Shown piece by piece: positions 1 to 5,643 of a stretch of DNA of 10,439 bases. Position 1 is the first letter of the stretch, and every line of letters begins with the position of its first letter. The notes under the pieces were generated by a model that was not told where the DNA came from, did not search any database, and saw only the letters and a list, made by a program, of their open reading frames with translations. The position numbers were made by a program, and so were the translations under genes. This stretch comes from an uncultured Clostridium sp. (GTDB lineage: Bacteria > Bacillota > Clostridia > TANB77 > CAG-508): NCBI GenBank assembly GCA_900556455.1, contig USOV01000032.1:1-10439 (forward strand), in the 5' to 3' direction.

Positions 1-151
1 GGGGGTAAAGTCACCGAGGATGCGAGAATAATACTACCCATTTTCCTCTATAATCGCTTAATTTTATATTTCCACATGTTGATAGAGCTTCAAAATCTGG
101 TGCCATTTCTCCTATTCGAACATTTCCATTCATCATTATTTCATAGTTCAT
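1..151 (-). pseudogene. Peroxiredoxin (AhpC/TSA family), 5' end only, frameshifted
   Basis: This is the N-terminal part of a peroxiredoxin, a thiol peroxidase that reduces hydrogen peroxide and organic peroxides in the cytoplasm. The ATG at 149-151 follows an AGGAGG at 163-168. The protein reads MNYEIMMNGNVRIGEMAPDF, then STCGNIKLSDYRGKW and VVLFSHP. G-x-x-APDF and the GKWVVLFSHP strand are family hallmarks leading into P-x-DFTP-x-C, where Cys is peroxidatic. After SHP the frame runs into TGA (11-13). If one base around 14-19 (for example 16) is dropped, the sequence continues P-G-D-F-T-P to the window edge, exactly as the family requires. Either the gene carries a one-base insertion or the assembly has an error. 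The window ends before the catalytic Cys, so 1-Cys versus 2-Cys type cannot be decided. Family assignment is confident; true inactivation is not. Confidence 0.82.
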
Positions 152-159
152 AAAAAAAT

Positions 160-204
160 AAACCTCCTACATGATTTTTGTATATATTATGCAAATGGAG
201 GCTT
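160..204 (-). promoter_or_regulatory. Possible Shine-Dalgarno-sequestering stem in the peroxiredoxin leader
   Basis: On the minus strand, AAGCCTCC (204-197) can pair with GGAGGTTT (167-160). The latter contains the ribosome binding site of the peroxiredoxin gene. The stem is about 8 bp, including one G-U pair, with a loop of 29 nt. Read on the plus strand, the same stem is followed by CTTTTTT, so it might instead act as a weak terminator in that direction. No convincing promoter was seen between the XRE gene and the peroxiredoxin, so the two may share a transcript. The pairing is visible; a regulatory role is inference. Confidence 0.25.
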
Positions 205-280
205 TTTTGTTCTTGTTGAGATAAAACTTGAAATTTTCTGTTATGTTTTATTTAACTATTACTTTCATAAAATTGTAATT

Positions 281-793
281 CTACTTTTCAATTTTCTTAT
301 AAGCATGATTTTCAACATATATCATCATTTGATGATATAAACCAATATATAAAAGTATAGCTAACATTCCTGATATTGTCCCAATAATATATCCTTCAAC
401 ATTTTGGGATTTAAGAGCAATAACTAGAATAATCAAACTTATAAGCCCTAGAATAAAACTAGATATATGTTCTTTTTTCCATTTTCTTTTATAAAATGTT
501 ATTTTTTCTTTTAATGTAAATGAACTATTTTCTAAAGCATTTAATAAATTGTTATCTGCTATTTCTTTATATTTTTCATCTGATATTTTTTCTCCTATAA
601 ATAATTCATTCAAAGTAATATTTAGTATTTTACATAAATCTTGCATGTTTGAGACATCCGGTAGATTTAACCCTCTTTCCCACTTGCTTATTGCATTTTT
701 ACTGATACCTAATTTTTCAGCAAGTTGTTCCTGTGTTAAACCATTTTCTTTTCTTTGATTACTTATAAATTTGCCAATTTTTTCTTGATTCAT
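281..793 (-). CDS. XRE-family helix-turn-helix regulator with C-terminal membrane anchor
   Basis: A 170-residue protein with an N-terminal Cro/C1-type HTH (about residues 5-63: LTQEQLAEKLGISKNAISKW, then LPDVSNMQDLCKILNITLNE). A charged linker leads to two hydrophobic segments at about 111-128 and 134-156, so it is probably a DNA-binding protein tethered to the membrane. I chose the ATG at 791-793 because AAAGGAGG ends 7 bases before it. A longer open frame to 844 exists, but it would translate through this binding site. About 45-60 bases upstream of the start, AAAGTA-CACA-TACCTTT (836-852) is an imperfect palindrome that could be an autoregulatory operator. HTH proteins with two C-terminal membrane helices are common in Bacillota and their targets are mostly unknown. 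The downstream peroxiredoxin is a possible target by position only. Confidence 0.9.
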   Translation of the reverse strand: MNQEKIGKFISNQRKENGLTQEQLAEKLGISKNAISKWERGLNLPDVSNMQDLCKILNITLNELFIGEKISDEKYKEIADNNLLNALENSSFTLKEKITFYKRKWKKEHISSFILGLISLIILVIALKSQNVEGYIIGTISGMLAILLYIGLYHQMMIYVENHAYKKIEK

Positions 794-913
794 ACTATTC
801 CTCCTTTCAATATAATTATATAATCTTAATATTAAAAAGTACACATACCTTTAGTTTACTTCAAATTCAGATTACTATTTATCTAATTTTTATAATAACA
901 CAAACATATTTAT

Positions 914-1040
914 CCTGTCAAAATTATCCTTGGGATAATTTTGCAGGAAGAGGAAGTCACCCCCGCATCCCAATAAGAGCCTAAAAGCGTGGTTTTTAGC
1001 AGGATACCCCAAAAATATAGAGGTGACATTTTGACGCCCC
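914..1040. repeat. Composite inverted-repeat element (strong hairpin plus terminal repeats)
   Basis: CCTG-T-CAAAATTATCC (914-929) pairs with GGATAATTTTG-CAGG (933-947) across a 3-nt loop, giving 15 pairs with one bulged base. GTCAAAAT (917-924) also reappears inverted as ATTTTGAC at 1028-1035, so the stretch is bounded by short inverted repeats. Between them lies the GC-rich segment 956-970 and a weaker hairpin near 978-1000 (CTAAAA against TTTTTAG). The right end contains a small hairpin, 1022-1038, that resembles one at 2877-2893. The main hairpin lacks a following T-run on either strand, so it is not an ordinary terminator. It may be a non-autonomous intergenic repeat. Transposition genes and target-site duplications were not seen. 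Confidence 0.5.
1022..1038. repeat. Small hairpin repeat, copy 1 (partner at 2877-2893)
   Basis: GGTGACA-TTT-TGACGCC forms a 7-position stem with one A-A mismatch and one G-T pair around a TTT loop. It lies at the right end of the composite element 914-1040. See the partner entry for the shared 23-bp context and the compensatory substitution. Confidence 0.5.
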
Positions 1041-1058
1041 TATAAAATTATAGAACTA

Positions 1059-1260
1059 TTATATAAATTGTGATTTTACTTTCTCTATTGGCAATATCAA
1101 GTAAAATATCACTAGAAATAGTTTATCTTTTGTATCATCAAAATGTTTATATATTATTACATTTTTTGTTCTATATAGTATCCCTCTTGAATTGCTGCAA
1201 AAGTTGCCTCTATACATATTCTTGTATTATTTTATTATTTTCTGTTATACTATTATTCAT
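1059..1260 (-). pseudogene. Short or broken reading frame behind a well-formed promoter
   Basis: An ATG at 1258-1260 follows a good ribosome binding site (AAAGGAG, minus strand, 1280-1274; 13-base spacing) and a strong promoter at 1305-1333. The frame encodes only 16 residues (MNNSITENNKIIQEYV) before TAG at 1210-1212. Protein-like sequence continues in other frames. One reads EATFAAIQEGYYIEQKM. Another, which can start at ATG 1215-1217 and stops at 1059-1061 (52 aa), includes VIIYKHFDDTKDKLFL and a hydrophobic stretch. This pattern suggests one gene broken by two small frameshifts. A 16-codon leader peptide followed by a 52-aa ORF is an alternative. I recognise no family. Confidence 0.35.
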
Positions 1261-1329
1261 AAGTGATTTAAATCTCCTTTATATAATTTTGGTTTTGCAA
1301 CTTAATTATATATGATTTAAATCACTTAT
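1259..1329. repeat. Perfect 16-bp inverted repeat, nested, overlapping promoter and start site
   Basis: ATAAGTGATTTAAATC (1259-1274) and its exact reverse complement GATTTAAATCACTTAT (1314-1329) flank a 39-bp spacer. Inside them a second perfect inverted repeat, TATATAATT (1280-1288) and AATTATATA (1304-1312), could extend the structure. Each outer arm itself holds the 10-bp palindrome GATTTAAATC. On the minus strand one arm lies between the -35 and -10 hexamers and the other between the ribosome binding site and the ATG at 1260. That placement fits a pair of repressor operators, with centres 49 bp apart. A long hairpin or MITE-like origin is also possible. Confidence 0.65.
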
Positions 1330-1333
1330 TCAA
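1305..1333 (-). promoter_or_regulatory. Predicted sigma-A-type promoter with operator-like spacer
   Basis: On the minus strand, TTGAAT (1333-1328) and a perfect TATAAT (1310-1305) are separated by exactly 17 bases. The spacer contains most of the arm ATAAGTGATTTAAATC. The start of transcription would be near 1298, giving a leader of about 38 nt before the ATG at 1260. Nothing conserved is recognised downstream except the short broken frame at 1059-1260. Confidence 0.6.
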
Positions 1334-1414
1334 TTTTTATTATCTTTGTTTCACATCAATTGTAACACTACATTTTTTAATAAAATTTTTTGAAACTATA
1401 AAAACTTAATGCTA

Positions 1415-2230
1415 TTAGTTGCATTTTCCACACCATCGGCAACCATTACAGCTATCTTTTCTTTTACACTTTCTACATTTAGGTTGAATTTTAACTTCAT
1501 TGTACTCTAATGGGTTTTGTAACTTAGATTTTAGTGCCATTACTTTCTGGTAAGCCTTTGGTATATGATAAGTTTTCCCATCTTTTATAAAGACATTTCC
1601 AGTTCCAACGAAATGGAATTTAATATTATAATTGATACATTCATCATATAATTTCTTTACCCAATCATAATGTAATGGTCTATTCCCTTCATAGTTTTCT
1701 CCATCAACTAGTACTATTTCAAATTTTCCAGTTTTTAAATATTTATCCAATGTAATTTCTCCAATCATTGGTGCACACATAATTCCCTTGTGTTTAAAAG
1801 GTAAGTCTAATAAAATAGGCAATCGTTCTTCTGCTCTTTGCTGGTTTTCAGTTGTAAAGACCATAATTACATTTTCCCAGCCATCTTTCCAATCATTTGG
1901 TAAATTAGCTGCCACTCTTTCTGCTCTTTTGGTCTGAAGCCAAAAAGTAACATCTTTTCGAGTTCTTATCATATCCCATACTTCACTTCGCCACTTATCT
2001 GCCTCTTCCAAGAAGAAATCACTAGTCATACAAACTCGTATAGTTGCGCCACTTGGAATTTTATATTCCCCATTTCTATTTTTCTTTAATGGTAAATTAA
2101 AGTTTGTTTTTACTTTATATATATCGCTACCATTTTTCTCTCTTTGAGAATCCAGAAAATACATATAGCAATATTTACAGCCTTCGCTATATTTATGGCA
2201 TCCATGCCATGGATTCCATATATCGTTCAA
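1415..2230 (-). CDS. DUF5131 (phage Gp37/Gp68-like) three-Cys-motif protein
   Basis: A 271-residue member of the Gp37/Gp68-like family (DUF5131). The opening NDIWNPWHGCHKYSEGCKYC carries the family's CX6CX2C motif (Cys11, 18, 21), reminiscent of radical-SAM or other Fe-S binding sites. It is followed by conserved-looking stretches (RVCMTSDFF at about 65-73, FWLQTKRAERV at 96-106). The C-terminus (252-270) has six more cysteines, CRKCKRKDSCNGCRWCGKC, probably a metal or second Fe-S site. Start is TTG (2228-2230): in-frame TGA and TAG lie just upstream, the motif precedes any internal ATG, and GGAAGTGAT is a usable ribosome site. The reaction is unknown. In many genomes this family pairs with a three-Cys-motif partner protein (TcmP); none is seen here. 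The acetyltransferase 26 bases upstream is probably co-transcribed. Confidence 0.85.
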   Translation of the reverse strand: MNDIWNPWHGCHKYSEGCKYCYMYFLDSQREKNGSDIYKVKTNFNLPLKKNRNGEYKIPSGATIRVCMTSDFFLEEADKWRSEVWDMIRTRKDVTFWLQTKRAERVAANLPNDWKDGWENVIMVFTTENQQRAEERLPILLDLPFKHKGIMCAPMIGEITLDKYLKTGKFEIVLVDGENYEGNRPLHYDWVKKLYDECINYNIKFHFVGTGNVFIKDGKTYHIPKAYQKVMALKSKLQNPLEYNEVKIQPKCRKCKRKDSCNGCRWCGKCN

Positions 2231-2256
2231 ATTCTATCACTTCCATATTCTCTTAC

Positions 2257-2694
2257 TTATTGTAATTTATCTTTTTTCATTGGGTAAAATCTTAATCCGT
2301 TAATACATTGTTCAACATCTGTATCTATAAATCCTAAATGTTTATATATTTCATGTGCATATGGAGATGAATTAACCGTAAAGTAACCCTTATTATTTAG
2401 TAATTCAACTTTATTATATAGTTTTCTTCCTATTCCTTGTTTTTGATATTTTCCATCTATAAAAAATAATGCAATATGGCTAATATCTTTTGTGGCAATC
2501 ACACCTAATAATTGATTTTTATTAAATGCTCCATAGAATTCTCTTGCATTAACCCAGTTCATATCACTAATAGATTTTTTGAATTCTTCTATCCCTTCTT
2601 CACTATAATCAGGTGCCTCATATTCTAAAAAAACTTTCCATACTAAATCTAAAGCATTTTTCATTTCTTCTTTTAATATTTTTCTAATTTCCAT
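2257..2694 (-). CDS. GNAT-family N-acetyltransferase
   Basis: A 145-residue single-domain GNAT protein, which would transfer an acetyl group from acetyl-CoA to an unknown amine. The N-terminal MEIRKILKEEMKNALDL helix is typical. Strand beta-4 is followed by the acetyl-CoA pyrophosphate loop QKQGIGRKL (residues 84-92, Q/R-x-x-G-x-G), and the C-terminal part has YAHEIYKHLGF (112-122), the usual motif before the last strands. The ATG at 2692-2694 has a weak purine-rich ribosome site (GAGATGAG). A perfect palindrome, ATAATTTTAAAATTAT, lies at 2725-2740 just upstream. DUF5131 follows after 26 bases, so the two probably form a small operon. Substrate cannot be inferred from sequence. Confidence 0.88.
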   Translation of the reverse strand: MEIRKILKEEMKNALDLVWKVFLEYEAPDYSEEGIEEFKKSISDMNWVNAREFYGAFNKNQLLGVIATKDISHIALFFIDGKYQKQGIGRKLYNKVELLNNKGYFTVNSSPYAHEIYKHLGFIDTDVEQCINGLRFYPMKKDKLQ

Positions 2695-2724
2695 AAAAAC
2701 TCATCTCATTCCCTTATACTAATC

Positions 2725-2740
2725 ATAATTTTAAAATTAT
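2725..2740. promoter_or_regulatory. 16-bp perfect AT palindrome upstream of the GNAT gene
   Basis: ATAATTTTAAAATTAT is its own reverse complement and sits 31-46 bases upstream of the GNAT start, where promoter elements are expected. It could be an operator. In such AT-rich DNA a chance palindrome is also plausible. On the minus strand TATAAG at 2718-2713 is a possible -10 element, but no good -35 partner was found. Confidence 0.25.
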
Positions 2741-2804
2741 AAATCAATTTCAAAAATTTACAACCTACTTATCGTAGCGTCCTTTTCAAAGTTAATGCAT
2801 CTGC

Positions 2805-2826
2805 GGGTCACCGTGGGCGGTGACCC
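2805..2826. repeat. Perfect 9-bp GC-rich intergenic hairpin
   Basis: GGGTCACCG (2805-2813) and CGGTGACCC (2818-2826) form a perfect 9-bp stem with a TGGG loop, followed by CCTAC. No T-run follows, so it is not a standard terminator. Its GC content contrasts sharply with the flanks. It resembles in layout (CGGG...CCCC-AC) the hairpin at 5616-5637, which suggests a family of small intergenic palindromes. Role unknown. Confidence 0.6.
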
Positions 2827-2876
2827 CTACATCGTTTGTAATAAATTCAACCTCACAAATTATTTTAAAAAATAGA

Positions 2877-2893
2877 GGTAACCTTTGGTCACC
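2877..2893. repeat. Small hairpin repeat, copy 2 (partner at 1022-1038)
   Basis: GGTAACC-TTT-GGTCACC forms a 7-pair stem with one central mismatch. The segment 2871-2893, starting ATAGAGGT, matches 1016-1038 at 18 of 23 positions. One difference is compensatory: an A-T pair next to the loop in one copy is C-G in the other. Both copies follow an A-rich run. Confidence 0.5.
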
Positions 2894-2896
2894 CAC

Positions 2897-3058
2897 CTAA
2901 AATTTATTTTTTATTTTTGTATATATCTCATCCCAAGAATAGGCTCTTTCAATTTCAGGATAGCTATTGTATTTGTTATATCTACTATCAAATAGGAATA
3001 CTGGTATATGCAATTTATTATATACATTTATACAGTTTTTTGACTGTTTACAATCAGC
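2897..3058 (-). pseudogene. C-terminal remnant of a HAD-type nucleotidase-like protein
   Basis: An open frame of 53 codons without its own start ends at TAG (2897-2899). It reads VYNKLHIPVFLFDSRYN, then ERAYSWDEIYTKIKNKF. The pattern K-x-x-IPV-x-LFD-x-x-YN followed by R-x-YSWDEIY is what I know from the C-termini of HAD-superfamily 5'-nucleotidase-like proteins, where it follows the last catalytic aspartates. The catalytic DxD region, motif II and motif III are absent, and a TAA at 3059-3061 closes the frame upstream. It is therefore a fragment, probably left by deletion. Assignment rests on recall of the motif and is moderately sure. Confidence 0.5.
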
Positions 3059-3237
3059 TTATCAAAATCTAATAAATCTGGAGAAGTTGTCCCTTCTACA
3101 GGCACTAACCAGAAATGAACATTTACAAATGGATCAGATTTTTCATTTGAAAGAAGGTGTGCATAATTTAGTCCTAGTTCCTTTCTCATTCCTTCTTTTA
3201 TTTTTTTAAGAACAAGCGAAAACCTATTAGTTAAATC
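3028..3237 (-). pseudogene. Degraded coding remnant, possibly HIT-like
   Basis: Directly after metG a frame of 69 codons without a start reads NRFSLVLKKIKEGMRKELGL, then NYAHLLSNEKSDPFVNVHFW-LVP. The alternating VHFWLVP strand resembles the end of a HIT nucleotide-binding domain, but the His-x-His-x-His triad is not complete. The frame ends at TAA (3028-3030), overlapping by about 30 bases in another frame with the HAD-like remnant. Segment LLDFDKLIVNSQK could instead belong to the HAD-like protein, which would make this one gene with a deletion and frameshift. Coding character seems real; the family is a guess. Confidence 0.35.
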
Positions 3238-3246
3238 TTATATAAT

Positions 3247-4827
3247 TTATTTGCTCATTTCATTTTTTAGGAATTCTGTTTCAGTTTCTAAGTCTAATCT
3301 TACAAATATTGGTTCACCTTTTTCTACTACTTTTAAGTTTTTCATATCTGCATTTTCTTTAGTACTTTCCCAAGTTTTTAAGTTTTCATCTTTTATTCCT
3401 AATTGTTTAAACATTTTTTCAGATGTTTCTTCCATACATGGCATAATTAATATTGCAACTTTTCTTAATGTTTCTACAAGATGATACATTACATCTGCTA
3501 ATTCTTCTGTTTTTTCTTCTTTGAATAGTGTCCAAGGCATTGTTTCATCTATATATTTATTAGTTCTTGCTATTATTTTCCAAATTTCATCTAAAGCATT
3601 AGCAACATGTGATTCATCGAATTCTTCCTCAGCAAGTTTTATTTGGTTTTCTATAAAGCTTTCTAATTCTTTATCTAGAGTTGTTAATGTTTTTGGTTTT
3701 TCTGGTACTAATCCACCAAAATATTTGTTAATCATTCCTATAGTTCTATTTAATAAGTTTCCTAAATCGTTACATAGGTCTGAGTTATATCTTTCTACAA
3801 ATCCTTCTGGGGTAAATAAGCCATCTTGTCCGCCATTTAATTCTTTTAGTAAGAAATATTTTGTAGCATCTAATCCATATCTATCTATTAATGTTTCTGG
3901 ATATATAACATTTCCTTTTGATTTAGACATTTTTCCGTCCTTCATCATTATCCAGCCATGTACAAGTAATTTTTTAGGTATTGGTAAGTCCAGTGCCATC
4001 AAGAAAATTGGCCAATATATACCATGAAATCTTATTATATCTTTGCCAACTATTTGTAAATCTGCTGGCCAATATTTATTGAATTTTGTTTCATCTTCTG
4101 ACATATATCCTAGTGCTGTAATATAGTTTGTAAGTGCATCTAGCCAAACATATATAACATGTTTTTCGTCACCTTTAACTTTTATTCCCCAGTCAAAGCT
4201 TGTACGAGTTACGCATAAATCCTCTAAACCTGGTTTTATAAAATTATTAAATATTTCATTTTTCCTAAATTCTGGGTCTATAAAATGTGGATTTTCTTCA
4301 TAAAATTTTACTAGTCTATCTTGATATTTTTTCATATTGAAGAAATATGCTTCTTCTTTCATTTTCTTTACTTCTCTACCACAATCTGGACATTTTCCAT
4401 CTACTAATTGTGTAGGTGTGAAGTATGTTTCGCAAGGAGTACAATACCAACCTTCATATTCTCCTTTATATATGTCTCCATTTTCCATGAATTTTGCAAA
4501 GATTTTCTCTACAACTTTTTCATGTCTAGGCTCTGTTGTCCTAATAAAGTCATCATAATTTATTTTCATTTTTGCCCATAGTTCTTTTGCCATTTCAGCC
4601 ATTTCATCTACATGCTCTTGTGGTGTTTTTCCTCTAGATATAGCAACTTCTTGGATTTTTTGACCATGTTCGTCTAATCCTGTTAGCATGTATGCATCAT
4701 ATCCTCTTAATTGTCTATATTTTTTTATTACATATGCAAGTGTTGTTGTGTATGATGTTCCTATATGGAATTTTCCGCTTGGATAATATATTGGTGTTGT
4801 TATATAAAATTTCTTATTTTCACTCAT
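3247..4827 (-). CDS. metG: Methionyl-tRNA synthetase
   Basis: Cytoplasmic class I synthetase that charges tRNA-Met with methionine using ATP. In the 526 residues: YYPSGKFHIGT (14-24) holds the HIGH-type motif; a zinc knuckle has Cys129, 132, 146 and 149 (CX2C, then CX2C); VWLDALTNYITALGY (227-241) and GKDIIRFHGIYWP (261-273) are core motifs; KMSKS is at 299-303. A helical anticodon-binding domain follows, about 340-480. The protein stops shortly after GEPIFVRLDLE (504-514), so it lacks the C-terminal Trbp111/EMAP-like tRNA-binding domain of many bacterial MetRS of about 650 aa. A shorter MetRS is also found in other bacteria. The ATG at 4825-4827 follows AAAAGGAG with long spacing (14 bases after AGGAG). 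It lies 48 bases after tcdA and is probably the last gene of the operon. No T-box leader is seen. Confidence 0.97.
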   Translation of the reverse strand: MSENKKFYITTPIYYPSGKFHIGTSYTTTLAYVIKKYRQLRGYDAYMLTGLDEHGQKIQEVAISRGKTPQEHVDEMAEMAKELWAKMKINYDDFIRTTEPRHEKVVEKIFAKFMENGDIYKGEYEGWYCTPCETYFTPTQLVDGKCPDCGREVKKMKEEAYFFNMKKYQDRLVKFYEENPHFIDPEFRKNEIFNNFIKPGLEDLCVTRTSFDWGIKVKGDEKHVIYVWLDALTNYITALGYMSEDETKFNKYWPADLQIVGKDIIRFHGIYWPIFLMALDLPIPKKLLVHGWIMMKDGKMSKSKGNVIYPETLIDRYGLDATKYFLLKELNGGQDGLFTPEGFVERYNSDLCNDLGNLLNRTIGMINKYFGGLVPEKPKTLTTLDKELESFIENQIKLAEEEFDESHVANALDEIWKIIARTNKYIDETMPWTLFKEEKTEELADVMYHLVETLRKVAILIMPCMEETSEKMFKQLGIKDENLKTWESTKENADMKNLKVVEKGEPIFVRLDLETETEFLKNEMSK

Positions 4828-4875
4828 ATTTAAAAACTCACTCCTTTTGGCTTTCTAATAATGTTTAAAATTTTA

Positions 4876-5589
4876 TCACAAATGCTTGAAAATAGCAAGG
4901 GCTTTTACAACTTCTCCTGCTATTATTAGCCCTGCTACTGAAGGTACAAAAGATATACTTCCTGGTACTTGTTTTTTTGTTGCTCCATTATCATTTGCTT
5001 TTGGTTTTATTGGCTCCTCTTTTGAATACACTACTTTAAGTTTTTTTATTCCCCTTGTTTTTAGCTCTTTTCTCATTACTTTTGCAAGTGGGCATACACT
5101 TGTTTTATATATATCTGTAACTTCAAATTTTGTTGGGTCTATTTTATTTCCTGTTCCCATACTAGATATTATAGGAATATTTAGTTTATTTGCTCTCATA
5201 ACTAATTCTATTTTTGCTGTAACTGTGTCTATTGCATCTACTATATAATTGACAGTATCATCAAAAATTTCTGGGCTATCTGGCATAAAAAATTCTGAAT
5301 AAATCTTTACATCCGCTTCTGGGTTTATATCCAAAATCCTTTCTTTTGCAACTTCTACTTTTAATTTCCCAATAGTCTTTGTGGTTGCAATTATTTGTCT
5401 ATTTAAATTGCTTTCAACAACTTTATCATTATCCACTAAAATAAACTTTCCGACTCCAGCTCTTGCTAGCCCTTCTACTACAAATGATCCAACTCCTCCA
5501 ACTCCAAAGATTGCAACTTTTGAGTTTTTTAACTTCTCTAAATTTTCTTTTCCTATTAACATCTCTGTTCTTAAAAATTGATTTAACAT
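4876..5589 (-). CDS. tcdA: tRNA threonylcarbamoyladenosine dehydratase (ThiF/E1-like)
   Basis: ATP-dependent enzyme that converts t6A at position 37 of ANN-decoding tRNAs into its cyclic form (ct6A). In 237 residues it shows the ThiF/MoeB Rossmann fold: nucleotide loop GVGGVGSFVVEGLARAGVG (29-47), LVDNDKV (51-57) and N62-x-R64. The central part has YIVDAIDTVTAK (115-126), then SSMGTGNKIDPTKF (142-155) and S164-V-C166-PLAKVMRKELK, whose cysteine sits where the family has its conserved Cys. GSISFVPSVAGLIIAGEVVK at 210-229 is the typical C-terminal helix. It opens with RTEMLIG (7-13), as the TcdA/YgdL subfamily does. Length is a little below E. coli TcdA. Ribosome site AAAAGGAG lies 5 bases before the ATG. 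It follows pgeF by 54 bases, which contain a GC-rich hairpin. Confidence 0.93.
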   Translation of the reverse strand: MLNQFLRTEMLIGKENLEKLKNSKVAIFGVGGVGSFVVEGLARAGVGKFILVDNDKVVESNLNRQIIATTKTIGKLKVEVAKERILDINPEADVKIYSEFFMPDSPEIFDDTVNYIVDAIDTVTAKIELVMRANKLNIPIISSMGTGNKIDPTKFEVTDIYKTSVCPLAKVMRKELKTRGIKKLKVVYSKEEPIKPKANDNGATKKQVPGSISFVPSVAGLIIAGEVVKALAIFKHL

Positions 5590-5615
5590 ATTTGCTCCTT
5601 TTTAGCATTATATAC

Positions 5616-5637
5616 GGGCAGAGATGAACCCCTGCCC
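5616..5637. repeat. GC-rich intergenic hairpin between pgeF and tcdA
   Basis: GGGCAG (5616-5621) pairs with CTGCCC (5632-5637) around a 10-nt loop, in an otherwise AT-rich gap of 54 bases. It is not followed by a T-run on the minus strand (TATATAATGC), so complete termination is unlikely. It could attenuate or process the operon transcript, or be a small mobile palindrome related to 2805-2826. Confidence 0.5.
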
Positions 5638-5643
5638 CACATT

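Noticed and set aside
794..844. Extended N-terminus for the XRE regulator starting at 842-844
   Set aside because: The extra 17 codons would cover the strong AAAGGAGG ribosome site directly before the internal ATG, and the HTH fold begins only after that ATG.
910..1029. Minus-strand 39-codon frame with ATG at 1027-1029
   Set aside because: There is no ribosome site, it runs through the hairpin element, and its translation looks like a read-through of repeat DNA.
1070..1315. Plus-strand open frame of 81 codons, strongly hydrophobic
   Set aside because: It has no ribosome site, is almost pure Leu/Ile/Phe/Tyr as expected for the complement of AT-rich minus-strand DNA, and spans the inverted repeat and promoter of the other strand.
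1016..2893. CRISPR array or tandem repeat array
   Set aside because: The related hairpin units occur only as two isolated copies about 1.8 kb apart, with no regular spacers and no cas genes.
3521..4027. Plus-strand open frame of 168 codons opposite metG
   Set aside because: It lies entirely antisense to the clear MetRS coding sequence, lacks a ribosome site and has no recognisable motif. The other plus-strand frames opposite tcdA, pgeF and the dGTPase-like gene were rejected for the same reasons.
4828..4875. T-box or other riboswitch before metG
   Set aside because: Only 48 bases separate tcdA and metG, far too short for a T-box, and no terminator is present.
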